Origin: Euryarchaeota archaeon UBA549
Lineage (GTDB): Archaea > Thermoplasmatota > Poseidoniia > Poseidoniales > Poseidoniaceae
Length of the DNA stretch: 17,019 nucleotides
NCBI GenBank assembly: GCA_002495645.1
Contig: DAGF01000028.1
Location: 1 to 17,019, forward strand
Reading direction: 5' to 3'
Of the stretch, positions 1 through 8,162 are shown one piece after another. The translations under genes were made by a program, and so were the position numbers. Numbering within the stretch: position 1 is the stretch's first letter; each line of letters opens with the position of its first letter. The notes under the pieces were generated by a model. It did no database searches. It saw nothing but the letters and a program-made list of their open reading frames with translations, and was not told where the DNA came from.

Positions 1-25
1 TGGTGGGAGCAGGATTCTCACTCAA

Positions 26-58
26 ACGGCTTGACAGCCGTGCAGTTCTCATTCTGCA
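26..58. other. Two adjacent small inverted repeats at the window edge, function unknown
   Basis: Two hairpins abut here. Bases 26-31 pair with 36-41 (ACGGCT/AGCCGT, 4-base loop), and bases 41-45 pair with 54-58 (TGCAG/CTGCA, 8-base loop). The flank at 1-20, read on the minus strand, ends in CTCCCACCA and resembles a tRNA 3' end. I could not fold a complete cloverleaf: the T-stem does not pair and no matching 5' acceptor strand occurs before the tRNA-Leu at 71. It could be the remnant of a tRNA, a small RNA, a transcription-end structure, or chance. No reading frame here looks like a gene. Confidence 0.25.
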
Positions 59-70
59 GATGCTAGTCAA

Positions 71-152
71 TGCCGGGGGCAGGATTCGAACCTGCGAAGC
101 AATATGCAGAGGAGCTTGAATCCACCCCCTTTGACCACTCGGGTACCCCGGC
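71..152 (-). tRNA. tRNA-Leu (anticodon CAA)
   Basis: The minus strand folds as a class II tRNA of 82 bases. The acceptor stem is GCCGGGG pairing with CCCCGGC, followed by discriminator A at base 71. The D-arm stem is CCC/GGG. The T-arm is a perfect GCAGG/CCTGC stem with loop TTCGAAT. A long variable arm contains a GCA-TAT-TGC mini-stem. The anticodon loop TTCAAGC (114-120) places CAA at 116-118, which reads the leucine codon UUG. A discriminator with a long variable arm fits archaeal leucine rather than serine, which normally has G. The anticodon stem has one T:T mismatch. No CCA is encoded and there is no intron. Its 5' end lies 32 bp from the stop of the giant surface-protein gene on the same strand. 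Confidence 0.93.
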
Positions 153-184
153 TTCTGTCTGTTCGTAAAGCCTGTTCTTCTTGA

Positions 185-3100
185 CTATTCCTCTTGCGGG
201 ATGTCCACCAAATCAAAGGGTTTGGGCGGTGGACGGCGCAGGGAGACGATGCGTCGGATGCGTTCCAAGTGATACGCTTCCTCACGCTGAGCACGTTGCT
301 GACGGACCACAAAGAGCACCATGCCGGCCACGAGCAAGGACAGTGCTGACAGGCTGAGCGTGGCCATGCTGCTGTTGGTGTTGTCGGCCTCTCCAGCCTG
401 AATATCGGCCAACGGAACGGGAACTTGGGGCGTGTGGTTGACGATTTCGAGGTTGAGTCCCAAACGCCCTGCTTTCCAGGCTTCGATGTTCCACACAAAA
501 TTCACCCACTCGCCTGTGCCTAGGGAGGCCGACTCGTTAGCCATAATGCGCCCCTCGTCGTCTCGGAGAATCACGGTCATGTCGCCGGCCAAGAGGCCGT
601 TATTGGCGATGCGGGCGTAAATCGAAACGTTCTCACCAACCTTTGGGCGGAACGGTGTAGCGGAGAGGTCGGTGAGGACGGGCTCAAAGGCGTACCACGT
701 CAAACCGACGTTCATCGGCGCGTCTCGTGTGCCATACCCCGTCAGTTCCCGACCGGAACGGTCGCTTGCTTCAAACCAAACAATCAGGACATCGCTACGG
801 GTGAGTTCAACCTCTGCCGGGAGGAAATTAACCGTCCCGTTGTACACCGTGAATTCGTTCACCACCTCATCCAGTTGCAAAAAGAACACCTTCTCCGTTC
901 CCGCCACGGGTTGGCCAAGGCGGTAAAAGACGGCGTGCATCTCCAAGGGCTCAGGCGGCATGTCGGTATCGTCGTTGATGCTAACGGTGATGCCCACATC
1001 CGTCAATTCGTTGGAGGCGAGGTTCTCGAGCATCCCCGGTGCGAGGACGAGTTTCGGCGCCACATCGTCAACCACCAGATCATAGCGGAGCGAGTTGAAT
1101 CCATGTTCAACGAAACCTTGAGCCTCAACGGTGAGGAATCCCTCATCCTCGTACATCACGTTCTCGGACATGGAGACATTGAATCCAATCAAACCCGACC
1201 GTGTGAGGTTGACGCTGCTGGAAGTTGAGCGCTCACCGTCACTCAAGGTCCAGAGGAATGTTCCATTCACTGGGAGGTCCCTGGCGAGCACATCGGTGTT
1301 GTTGTGGAACACGCCAATGCGATGCTGGACCATCTCGTTTCGATGGAACCAGTAGGTGGTGCCGTCGTTTTCTCCAAACGGTGCTTGCGTGTCCGTGATG
1401 TTCAACCAGCGCAACTCAATATCGGTGCTTGGCTGCCAGGTCAATTCATTCAACTGATACAGGCCGAGCCCGAGGTCTTGCCCCTCATCAAACACCTTGA
1501 GCGATGGCGTGCCCCCGCCAGCAGCGACGGTGGTGCTGGCGTTCCACCCTATACGGAACGAAACGCTAAGGTCGTAGGTGGTGACCAACGGGCGTTTTGC
1601 AACCTGAACGATGGGTTGCTCATGGAAACAAACCTCGTCGAACTCAACGGCCCCAAACCGTGGCTCGTAGTGGATGAAACAACTGGATTGGTCAGCCTCG
1701 CCCAACAGTGCAATTTGCAGGTTTTCAAGGGAGGCAATGCCGTTCGCATCGCCCAACGCAAAGGTCAGGGTGTGTTCGTGGCCGGCCAGCAAACGGTCGT
1801 TGATTCGGTCCAAATGGATGCTATCCCTGTCAACGATCGTATCTGAACGACGCTGAACGCTGATGGTGGCCAAATCGTTGGATGCTCCGAAATCGCCACC
1901 TCCCAGAAGGGGATTGCCGGCCAAATCTTCGCCGACCAACACCACACTGATGCGTCCAGCGTTTTTGTTGTCCGGGACCACGCTTTGAGAGGAAAGCAGC
2001 GGTAAATCAACCTCGAGCTCACGAACGCCACGGTTCAGACTGACCGTTTGCATCCGGTATTCTTCTTCCTCCATCACGCCGTTCTCGTTGGTGTCGTGAA
2101 GGCGTTCAAGCCACGTCCACACCTCCAGTTGACTGGACAGGCCTTCGGGGTCGCTGAGTTGAAGGCGGAGCGCGACGTCTTTGCCGTACATCGAGATGTG
2201 TTCGTCCGCAACCACCTCACGGCCAGCGTCCAAAGCGGTCAAGGAGTTGACTTGAGGCTGAATGGTGTCAAGGAGGAAGCGCGTGGGTGTGAGGACCACC
2301 GTTCGGTCCTCGCTGGTCGCAGCGTTGGCGTCAACCGGCCCCCGACGCGAGAGGCTTGGGCGAAGTTCGAAGAAGGTGTTACTGGGCAACCCGTCGTTGA
2401 TGTGAGGGGTTGAAAGCGAAACTGAAAACCAACCACCTGCAGAAACCTCAGACGACCAGGTTCGAGACCAGTTAACGGGCTCGCCCAGCCACTCATCGGG
2501 ACCACCAGAGAGGTTCTTTGGAGGCACGGCAGACAGCGTGACGGTCGCTTCGGCTTCTCCTGCTCCAATCCATTGATTGGCGATGCCTTCCATGCGTACG
2601 CGTCCTTCCGCTTCCAAACTCTGGTTTTCGTTGAGGTGGAACGGCCAAAAGGAGTTGGTCCAATCGTCAATGCGACGCTGCGACGCATCGGTGACCGTGA
2701 AATCAACGACTTCCATGTCGTTTTCAACCTCATTGAACGCTGTTTTTCGCACGAAGACCTCTGGTCCAGTTTCCAGTCCTTCATCGTCTTGGGCCATGGT
2801 CAACACATGGAGGTCGTCAACATCGTCAAGCAACCATGTGCTGGTCAACACCCACTCGACGCTGCACGTGTTGAGGGTGCAGGAGACGCTTGAAGCCGCT
2901 GTGTCCAACTGAGCAAGCCCGACGCCTTTCATTTGGCGGAAGCGCGGTGCGTCTTGAATGCGGTCAAGTTCCACCAGAACAACCGCCTCTTCCATGTCGG
3001 GTGTTGGCGAAAGGTGGAACGAGACCTTGCTGATGTCCGCTGCGTCCTCGCTCAATTCTAGGGGGTTGAAGCGGGTGTGGTGCGTGGTGAAGGCCACGGT

Positions 3101-6100
3101 TTGTTCTGGAAGCCAACGGGTGTAAGACGGCCCGTCCACCTGTTCGAGCATCACAGGTACCGCTGCTGCCCCGATGGCCACGCGAAGGCCCCCTCGTTCG
3201 GTTTTGATGTGGAGAGGGATATCGAGAACAGCCCTCATATCGCCGTCGTAGGATGCCTCTTTGGCCGTGTTGAGAGCGGTGGGCGTCAGGTCCACCTCAA
3301 CGGTCGAGTCCGGGAGTAAGTGCATGAGGTTGAGGACCTTGATGTCGGCAGCCCCCGATACGGAGAGTTGAACCCCGCAGGTCAACAATGATCGATTGGT
3401 GGAGTAGGCCTCGCTGGACATGATGGAGTTACATGGATTGGAGCCTTGATGGTGAATGACGCCGTTATCTGCGATGGTTTGCAAGGCACCATCGATACGA
3501 ACTTCCGTGTCCTCGCTGTGGTTACTTACCAGTACGGTGAACGCCGGACCTTGCCCTGCGGGGTGATGCTGAGCATGACGACTGAGGGTTTGGAAAGCCA
3601 AATCCAAACTTGAATTCTCCATGGCGAGCGAGCGAGAGGATTCGTTTGGCAACCAAAGCACATCGGTGCCGTTGTGTTCAGCGTGGCTCCAGCGCGTGTT
3701 GAGACCGAGATGGTCGTCCATTCCGCTCGGCGGCCATGTCATGACGGAGATGTTGTTCCACCCAAGTGACATTTCGGGCGCCTGGGGTGGAACGACGCAG
3801 TCCAATTCCGCCTTGGCTCGGACAAAGGCTTCTCCGCCTGTACCCGTCAGCGTAAAGTCGGTCATCAACCCGATTTCTCCGCCCAAGGAGTGGTTGAGGT
3901 AGGTGGTTTTCACAGGTTCAGGTTGGTGGGCAGACGCCACCAATTGGCCGTAGGTGGTGCTCCATGTCAGGTTATCACCCACCGTGGTGAGGCGATAGCC
4001 GTCGTGAGGGCAGGCTACGAAGGAAGGCACGGTGATGGAAAACGGAGCAGCGACCAGAAGTGTGCCGTTGGCGTCCATGGTTGAGGCGGCTGAACCTGCA
4101 GCGTTGTCAAGCACATGTTGAGGACTGATGTAGGTTGTTCGTCCAACGCTCAGGCTGTGAACCAAAGGCGTGACGTAGGTGTCATTGGTGCTCATTCGAA
4201 CACGAATATGCACCGTTGGATGCTCGGATGGGTCAAGGGCAAGTTGTGCAGGGAGGCTCATGTTTTGGTGACCGAGAATGGGGTTCAGGTTCGCATCAAG
4301 GGCATCAAAGAGCAGATGCGTTCCTTCGGGACGCTCGTACCAGCCGTCCAGCCAGCCATAGCCGAAAATCGGGTCGGGGGAAATGGCCCGTGATGTCCAT
4401 GAGCCGGCCGGTTCAAACACATCGATCTCAATGCCTGCGTCGTCAATGTACCACCCGTCGCCCTCAACATAGGTGTCGGAAAAGAACGAGAAACGAGCCT
4501 TGAGCGACTGACCTGAAAGGTTGGACAAATCATAGGTCTTCAATTCGAAGTCTCTGGGGTTGGAAGCACCGCACCCGTTGGGAACGCTGGAGCCATCGAT
4601 GATGCCCTCGCCGAAGAGTGGAGAATTCGTGTTCACCGTGGAAATTTGGTCGTGGAAACCGTTGAGTTGGGGAGGAAGCCACCACCAATCTTGCCCGCCG
4701 TCGGTTGAAATTGCCACGCCACCCCCGTCCCAATTCGCTTCGGCGCACACCCAAGAGCGGAAGGACAAGCGGGCGGTTGCATTGGTGGGAATGCTGTACT
4801 CCTGCGTGGTCAAGTGGGTGTAGATGTTGTTGGTGTACTTGGTGGTCAAGTTCACGGCGGCGCCGTTTTGACCCGAATGAAACACACCCGGGCCGTAGCC
4901 CGAGCTGTTTCGCGTTTGACCGATTTCCCAGCCGTCCGGCCAGGTGCCCTCGATGACCCAGCCGGGTGGCGTCGTCATTGAGGCTTCAAACGATTCCAAG
5001 AGCGATTCCGAGGGATTCATGCCGAACGAAGTGGTCCAATTCCATTCGTTGATCAAGCTAGAGGATGCATCCAACCAACCACGTTGGTCGCCGATTTGCC
5101 CGCTGGTATCGGATGAGAAATTGGAGAGTTGCAGCCGTTCTTCTTGGGCCGTCCCGGGGCGGTGAACGACCGTGACATCGTCAATGGCCACACCTTCCCA
5201 ACCCGAGGAGGCAAAACCACCGTATCCTGTTTGGTGGTTCGTGGTGACCTGAAACATGAACAGCACGTTGGAGGCGTTGGCATGACCCGATACACCGCTT
5301 GGGATGTTGTAGGAAATGGGGCGCCAACCCAGTGATTCGTCCATGTAATAGGTTCCCTGAATTGAAAGGCCGTTGCCGGGTAAACCCGGAATTCCGGATA
5401 CTGGAGCCCAAGTCGTTCCGTTGTTCACGCTCACAAAGACCAGGAGATTGTCTGAAAAGGAGCCCTCAATGTCCCAACTGGACCAAAATTCAATGCTCAT
5501 CGGGCCGGTAAACGATGAGAGGTTGGCTGGAACATAGAGGCGTCCGTCGGCGTTGTTGGCGTAATCGCCGGTCATGTTACCGTGAAACCAAGCGCCTGGA
5601 AGGTCGCCGAGGTTTGACAGCGTGAAGTTATCCAAGAACCACCCCGCACGGTCGCCGGTTGTCGCAGAAGTTTGGAAGCAAAACCGAACCTCAAGGGTGG
5701 TGGCGGTTGACGGGATGAGGGCGTCGAGGTTGAAGTGGGCTTGCTGCCATGCATCGGATTGACCGGACCAAACCGAACTTGGTGCTCCGCTAAGAGAGGA
5801 GGTGTTGGTGTAGGAAGCGCTGGGCGTCAACACTTGCCATGAGCCGCCTGTTGTGCGCGCCTCAACCCAAGCCGCATCGTCGTCCAAGAAGGAAAGCCAG
5901 TGGTCCACGGTCAAGTTGTATTGGTTGACGAAGGCCGGAATGGCGTAGGCCGGCGAGGCAAGGCAACCGCTCATGTTGGCCGATAAGCCGTCCAAAGCCT
6001 GCGTGGCCAGCACGCGCTGACCTTCGGTGGCTACTGAAGGATGGCCCGAAACCGACATGCCGTTGAGGGGCTTGACGTTCCACGCGTTGTGGTTCGGGCC

Positions 6101-6541
6101 CTGCCCTTCCCAGTCAGGGAGGGTCTCGATGAGCGTTTCAAAATCTGTCAAGGTGGCCAGCGTGGATTCGGTCGCCAGGCTCAATTGACCTCCATGGCCA
6201 ATGCCTTGCGTGTCAACATGGGTGCCTGTCCAGCCCGTGTTGGCATCGATACCGAAGCGAGCAGCGGTATCGTCAGCGTTCGCCCACATCGGGGTCGCCG
6301 ACAAGGACCCGCCCGTGAATGTGTGATTGTAGGGAACACTGAGCACGCCGGTGCTCGTCAAATTCAACCCCACTTCGTTTGGTCGTGGCGTGTAGTAGAT
6401 TGACTGAGCCACCGTTTGAGGAGTAGACTCAGTAGCGGGCGGCACCATCGCCGATAAGGACACCAGCACCATCAAGAGGCACATGCCCAGAGCGCTGACG
6501 CTCTTCCCCCGGGAAATTTCGGGACGATGGGCAGGCATCAT
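185..6541 (-). CDS. Giant exported, membrane-anchored surface protein (2118 aa)
   Basis: I do not recognise a named family for the whole protein. The start chosen is the ATG at 6541, seven bases after GAGGTG, because a typical signal peptide follows: a charged N-terminus with a hydrophobic run at about residues 18-32. The in-frame start at 6643 would put 34 unlikely residues in front. The chain is rich in beta-strand-type sequence and has roughly forty N-X-S/T sequons. Motifs of the form G-W-(Y/F)-(I/L)-D-(D/N) near residues 301, 451 (variant GVAIDD) and 697 resemble the ends of MAM-like jelly-roll domains seen in secreted proteases and adhesins. Residues 1483-1494 match an EF-hand calcium loop (DTNENG..E..E). 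Residues about 1945-2045 look like a CARDB-type Ig-fold domain. One membrane segment (about 2059-2079) is followed by a basic cytoplasmic tail of about 39 residues. The topology is therefore outside the cell with a C-terminal anchor. Adhesion, polymer binding or cell-wall structure are all possible. No protease or hydrolase active site was recognised. It stands alone, transcribed away from the GINS gene. Confidence 0.9.
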   Translation of the reverse strand: MMPAHRPEISRGKSVSALGMCLLMVLVSLSAMVPPATESTPQTVAQSIYYTPRPNEVGLNLTSTGVLSVPYNHTFTGGSLSATPMWANADDTAARFGIDANTGWTGTHVDTQGIGHGGQLSLATESTLATLTDFETLIETLPDWEGQGPNHNAWNVKPLNGMSVSGHPSVATEGQRVLATQALDGLSANMSGCLASPAYAIPAFVNQYNLTVDHWLSFLDDDAAWVEARTTGGSWQVLTPSASYTNTSSLSGAPSSVWSGQSDAWQQAHFNLDALIPSTATTLEVRFCFQTSATTGDRAGWFLDNFTLSNLGDLPGAWFHGNMTGDYANNADGRLYVPANLSSFTGPMSIEFWSSWDIEGSFSDNLLVFVSVNNGTTWAPVSGIPGLPGNGLSIQGTYYMDESLGWRPISYNIPSGVSGHANASNVLFMFQVTTNHQTGYGGFASSGWEGVAIDDVTVVHRPGTAQEERLQLSNFSSDTSGQIGDQRGWLDASSSLINEWNWTTSFGMNPSESLLESFEASMTTPPGWVIEGTWPDGWEIGQTRNSSGYGPGVFHSGQNGAAVNLTTKYTNNIYTHLTTQEYSIPTNATARLSFRSWVCAEANWDGGGVAISTDGGQDWWWLPPQLNGFHDQISTVNTNSPLFGEGIIDGSSVPNGCGASNPRDFELKTYDLSNLSGQSLKARFSFFSDTYVEGDGWYIDDAGIEIDVFEPAGSWTSRAISPDPIFGYGWLDGWYERPEGTHLLFDALDANLNPILGHQNMSLPAQLALDPSEHPTVHIRVRMSTNDTYVTPLVHSLSVGRTTYISPQHVLDNAAGSAASTMDANGTLLVAAPFSITVPSFVACPHDGYRLTTVGDNLTWSTTYGQLVASAHQPEPVKTTYLNHSLGGEIGLMTDFTLTGTGGEAFVRAKAELDCVVPPQAPEMSLGWNNISVMTWPPSGMDDHLGLNTRWSHAEHNGTDVLWLPNESSRSLAMENSSLDLAFQTLSRHAQHHPAGQGPAFTVLVSNHSEDTEVRIDGALQTIADNGVIHHQGSNPCNSIMSSEAYSTNRSLLTCGVQLSVSGAADIKVLNLMHLLPDSTVEVDLTPTALNTAKEASYDGDMRAVLDIPLHIKTERGGLRVAIGAAAVPVMLEQVDGPSYTRWLPEQTVAFTTHHTRFNPLELSEDAADISKVSFHLSPTPDMEEAVVLVELDRIQDAPRFRQMKGVGLAQLDTAASSVSCTLNTCSVEWVLTSTWLLDDVDDLHVLTMAQDDEGLETGPEVFVRKTAFNEVENDMEVVDFTVTDASQRRIDDWTNSFWPFHLNENQSLEAEGRVRMEGIANQWIGAGEAEATVTLSAVPPKNLSGGPDEWLGEPVNWSRTWSSEVSAGGWFSVSLSTPHINDGLPSNTFFELRPSLSRRGPVDANAATSEDRTVVLTPTRFLLDTIQPQVNSLTALDAGREVVADEHISMYGKDVALRLQLSDPEGLSSQLEVWTWLERLHDTNENGVMEEEEYRMQTVSLNRGVRELEVDLPLLSSQSVVPDNKNAGRISVVLVGEDLAGNPLLGGGDFGASNDLATISVQRRSDTIVDRDSIHLDRINDRLLAGHEHTLTFALGDANGIASLENLQIALLGEADQSSCFIHYEPRFGAVEFDEVCFHEQPIVQVAKRPLVTTYDLSVSFRIGWNASTTVAAGGGTPSLKVFDEGQDLGLGLYQLNELTWQPSTDIELRWLNITDTQAPFGENDGTTYWFHRNEMVQHRIGVFHNNTDVLARDLPVNGTFLWTLSDGERSTSSSVNLTRSGLIGFNVSMSENVMYEDEGFLTVEAQGFVEHGFNSLRYDLVVDDVAPKLVLAPGMLENLASNELTDVGITVSINDDTDMPPEPLEMHAVFYRLGQPVAGTEKVFFLQLDEVVNEFTVYNGTVNFLPAEVELTRSDVLIVWFEASDRSGRELTGYGTRDAPMNVGLTWYAFEPVLTDLSATPFRPKVGENVSIYARIANNGLLAGDMTVILRDDEGRIMANESASLGTGEWVNFVWNIEAWKAGRLGLNLEIVNHTPQVPVPLADIQAGEADNTNSSMATLSLSALSLLVAGMVLFVVRQQRAQREEAYHLERIRRIVSLRRPPPKPFDLVDIPQEE

Positions 6542-6549
6542 GGGAGAAT

Positions 6550-6568
6550 CACCTCGCTGTGCGAGGTG
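6550..6568 (-). promoter_or_regulatory. Perfect 8-bp hairpin enclosing the ribosome binding site of the giant surface-protein gene
   Basis: CACCTCGC (6550-6557), a 3-base loop and GCGAGGTG (6561-6568) form a perfect inverted repeat. Read on the minus strand, the 3' arm contains GCGAGGTG, whose GAGGTG is the best Shine-Dalgarno match for the ATG at 6541, although the palindrome means each arm carries it. In RNA, the ribosome binding site would be paired. As DNA, the same palindrome would suit a dimeric repressor just downstream of the TATA-like element. The sequence alone does not separate the two. Confidence 0.6.
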
Positions 6569-6577
6569 AGGTTTTGT

Positions 6578-6586
6578 GATATGAAA
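6578..6586 (-). promoter_or_regulatory. Possible TATA element for the giant surface-protein gene
   Basis: The minus strand reads TTTCATATC here, the most TATA-like stretch in the 127-bp divergent region. A start about 25 bases downstream would fall near 6555, inside the hairpin, leaving a leader of some 15 bases. That spacing would favour the operator reading of the hairpin, unless transcription begins further upstream. A 10-bp palindrome (ATGCATGCAT) lies at 6594-6603. This is a weak call from sequence alone. Confidence 0.35.
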
Positions 6587-6668
6587 GGGTGTCATGCATG
6601 CATCAATGAAGAATGAGCGATTGTTTGGATGAAGAGGATTCAAATCCCGTCACCTTCACGTCCTCATC

Positions 6669-7721
6669 ATGACCCCTGTTCGGGATCTCGACAGCGCACA
6701 AGCGCAGGAGATTGAGGAACAGTTGTTCACCACCCATCGCCAGCAATTACCTCGCCACGTACCCATTCCGTTGCCCCGCCAAGATTTCTGGGAAATGGTC
6801 AGGGCGTTGCTCTCAACCCTTGATGTTGAAATTCAGGACATGGTGCGAAAAGGCTCCACTGATATGCGACTTCAAAACCTGCAGAAAAGGCAGACGAATA
6901 TCAGACGCATCGCTTCAGAACTTGCCCGCAAACGCATGGTTGCGATGATGCAACACGTCGCAAGCCAAGCCTTGCGAAGCGGGGTGAACCCCGGGATGAC
7001 GCAAGAACTTCCATCGCTTGATTGGCAACGCCACGACCCCGCAGAGAAAGCCTTCTACCACGCTTTGCAACTGAATGTTGACCGCTTCAAGAAAGAAATT
7101 GATTGGCAAGGGATGCAACAGGGGCTCCTTGGTGAGTTACGAACAGCCCCCCGAACCCATGCCCCCGGAACCATGCAACTTGATGCCTTCATGGGTGAAG
7201 GTCAACTGACCTCACAGCCGCCACCCGATTTGGCCTTCGAAGACACATTGGAACCCCTTCAGGCGGCTGAAGAGGACGCCGAAGAGCGTTGGATGGACGA
7301 TGCTCCGTGGGCGGATGAAGAAGCCTATCTGTTGGCCGACATGGCTGAGCGAGATGCGGTCAAACCCGCCAGTGTTCCTCAACAACAAGGCGCAACAGGA
7401 GCAAAGCACGGTGCTGCCATGGAACTGGCACCTTCCAAAGAGCCGATGAACGTCATTGAGGATATTCTTCCTGAAGACGGCGAAACCGTTGACAGGGATG
7501 CTCCAGCCGATGTTGTGGCGGAACCTGAAGAGGCGGCGGCGGATGGGGCTGAAGAAAAGGAGGACAACATCCGGGTCCGGATTCTCGAAACACTGCCCGA
7601 GCCGATCATGGACTCATCGGGTGAACCGCTCTCCTTGGAGGCCGGCGATGTCCACTTCCTCGACGAAGCCACCGCTGCATGGTTGGTTGATGCCGGTGTT
7701 GCCGAGCGGGCCGCCTTGTGA
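6669..7721 (+). CDS. GINS complex subunit (Gins51/Gins15-like) with long acidic linker
   Basis: This is probably a subunit of GINS, the replication factor that joins MCM and the GAN/Cdc45 nuclease in the archaeal replicative helicase. Residues about 15-155 are helical, with the feel of the GINS A-domain, including a basic stretch around residues 72-90. Residues 300-350 match the small beta-rich B-domain that closes Sld5/Psf1-type subunits: V-R-(I/V)-L-E, then G-D-V-(H/V)-x-L and a final A-A-W-L-(V/I) helix. An A-then-B order points to Gins51 rather than Gins23. Between them lies an approximately 140-residue, low-complexity, acidic linker (157-299), so the protein is much longer than the usual 180-200 residues. 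No Shine-Dalgarno precedes the ATG. An AT-rich TTCAAAT about 25-30 bases upstream suggests a leaderless transcript. It is divergent from the giant gene and convergent with rpsJ, 73 bp away, with no clear terminator between. Confidence 0.72.
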   Translation: MTPVRDLDSAQAQEIEEQLFTTHRQQLPRHVPIPLPRQDFWEMVRALLSTLDVEIQDMVRKGSTDMRLQNLQKRQTNIRRIASELARKRMVAMMQHVASQALRSGVNPGMTQELPSLDWQRHDPAEKAFYHALQLNVDRFKKEIDWQGMQQGLLGELRTAPRTHAPGTMQLDAFMGEGQLTSQPPPDLAFEDTLEPLQAAEEDAEERWMDDAPWADEEAYLLADMAERDAVKPASVPQQQGATGAKHGAAMELAPSKEPMNVIEDILPEDGETVDRDAPADVVAEPEEAAADGAEEKEDNIRVRILETLPEPIMDSSGEPLSLEAGDVHFLDEATAAWLVDAGVAERAAL

Positions 7722-7794
7722 ATTCGTTCATGTTGAACCCGAAACCCACCTTGCTTTCGCTGCAGGTTGAAACAACGAAGTCAACCGAGCGTGC

Positions 7795-8124
7795 TCAGTT
7801 GATGTTTCTCATCGAGATCTCGATGCTGACGGTGTCAGGGATGGGAATCTTGGTGACCGAGCGGAGAGCGGTTTGGTCCTTGGCCGTGGAAATGTCCATC
7901 TCAAGCAAGCGCTTGTGAATACGCATTTCCCAGTGGTCGTAGGTCTCGCTTCCTTCGCCGTCTGGTGCCTTGCGGACAGGCACGACAAGGCGGCGGGTTG
8001 GGAGCGGAATCGGACCTCGGAGGTTGATTCCACCGCTGTCGCAAATGGTCTTGATTTGGTTGGCAACGTCATCGATGTCCTTGTGGTTCTCACCGGTCAA
8101 CTTGATGACAGTCACAGCAACCAT
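7795..8124 (-). CDS. rpsJ: Small ribosomal subunit protein uS10 (S10)
   Basis: This 109-residue protein is uS10, a component of the 30S head. The diagnostic S10 signature is present at about residues 34-44 (NLRGPIPLPT), followed by the usual V-P-V-R-K segment and the D-H-W-E-M-R-I-H-K-R stretch. The length is close to the normal archaeal size of about 102. A strong Shine-Dalgarno (GAGGAGTGA) lies 5-9 bases before the ATG at 8124. It starts 38 bp after the stop of EF-1alpha, an order conserved at the end of the archaeal str operon, and is probably co-transcribed with it. Confidence 0.97.
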   Translation of the reverse strand: MVAVTVIKLTGENHKDIDDVANQIKTICDSGGINLRGPIPLPTRRLVVPVRKAPDGEGSETYDHWEMRIHKRLLEMDISTAKDQTALRSVTKIPIPDTVSIEISMRNIN

Positions 8125-8162
8125 TCAATTCACTCCTCGCACCAATCATCCAGTGAGCGAAC

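Noticed and set aside
6542..6643. N-terminal extension of the giant protein to an upstream ATG
   Set aside because: The extension runs through the hairpin and TATA-like element, and the signal peptide with its ribosome binding site supports the start at 6541.
6636..6647. GGATTCAAATCC as a tRNA T-arm (B box)
   Set aside because: No pairing stem or cloverleaf surrounds it; it is better explained as a short inverted repeat and possible AT-rich promoter element of the GINS gene.
7722..7794. Terminator between the convergent GINS and rpsJ genes
   Set aside because: I found neither a T-run nor a stable hairpin in this 73-bp gap.
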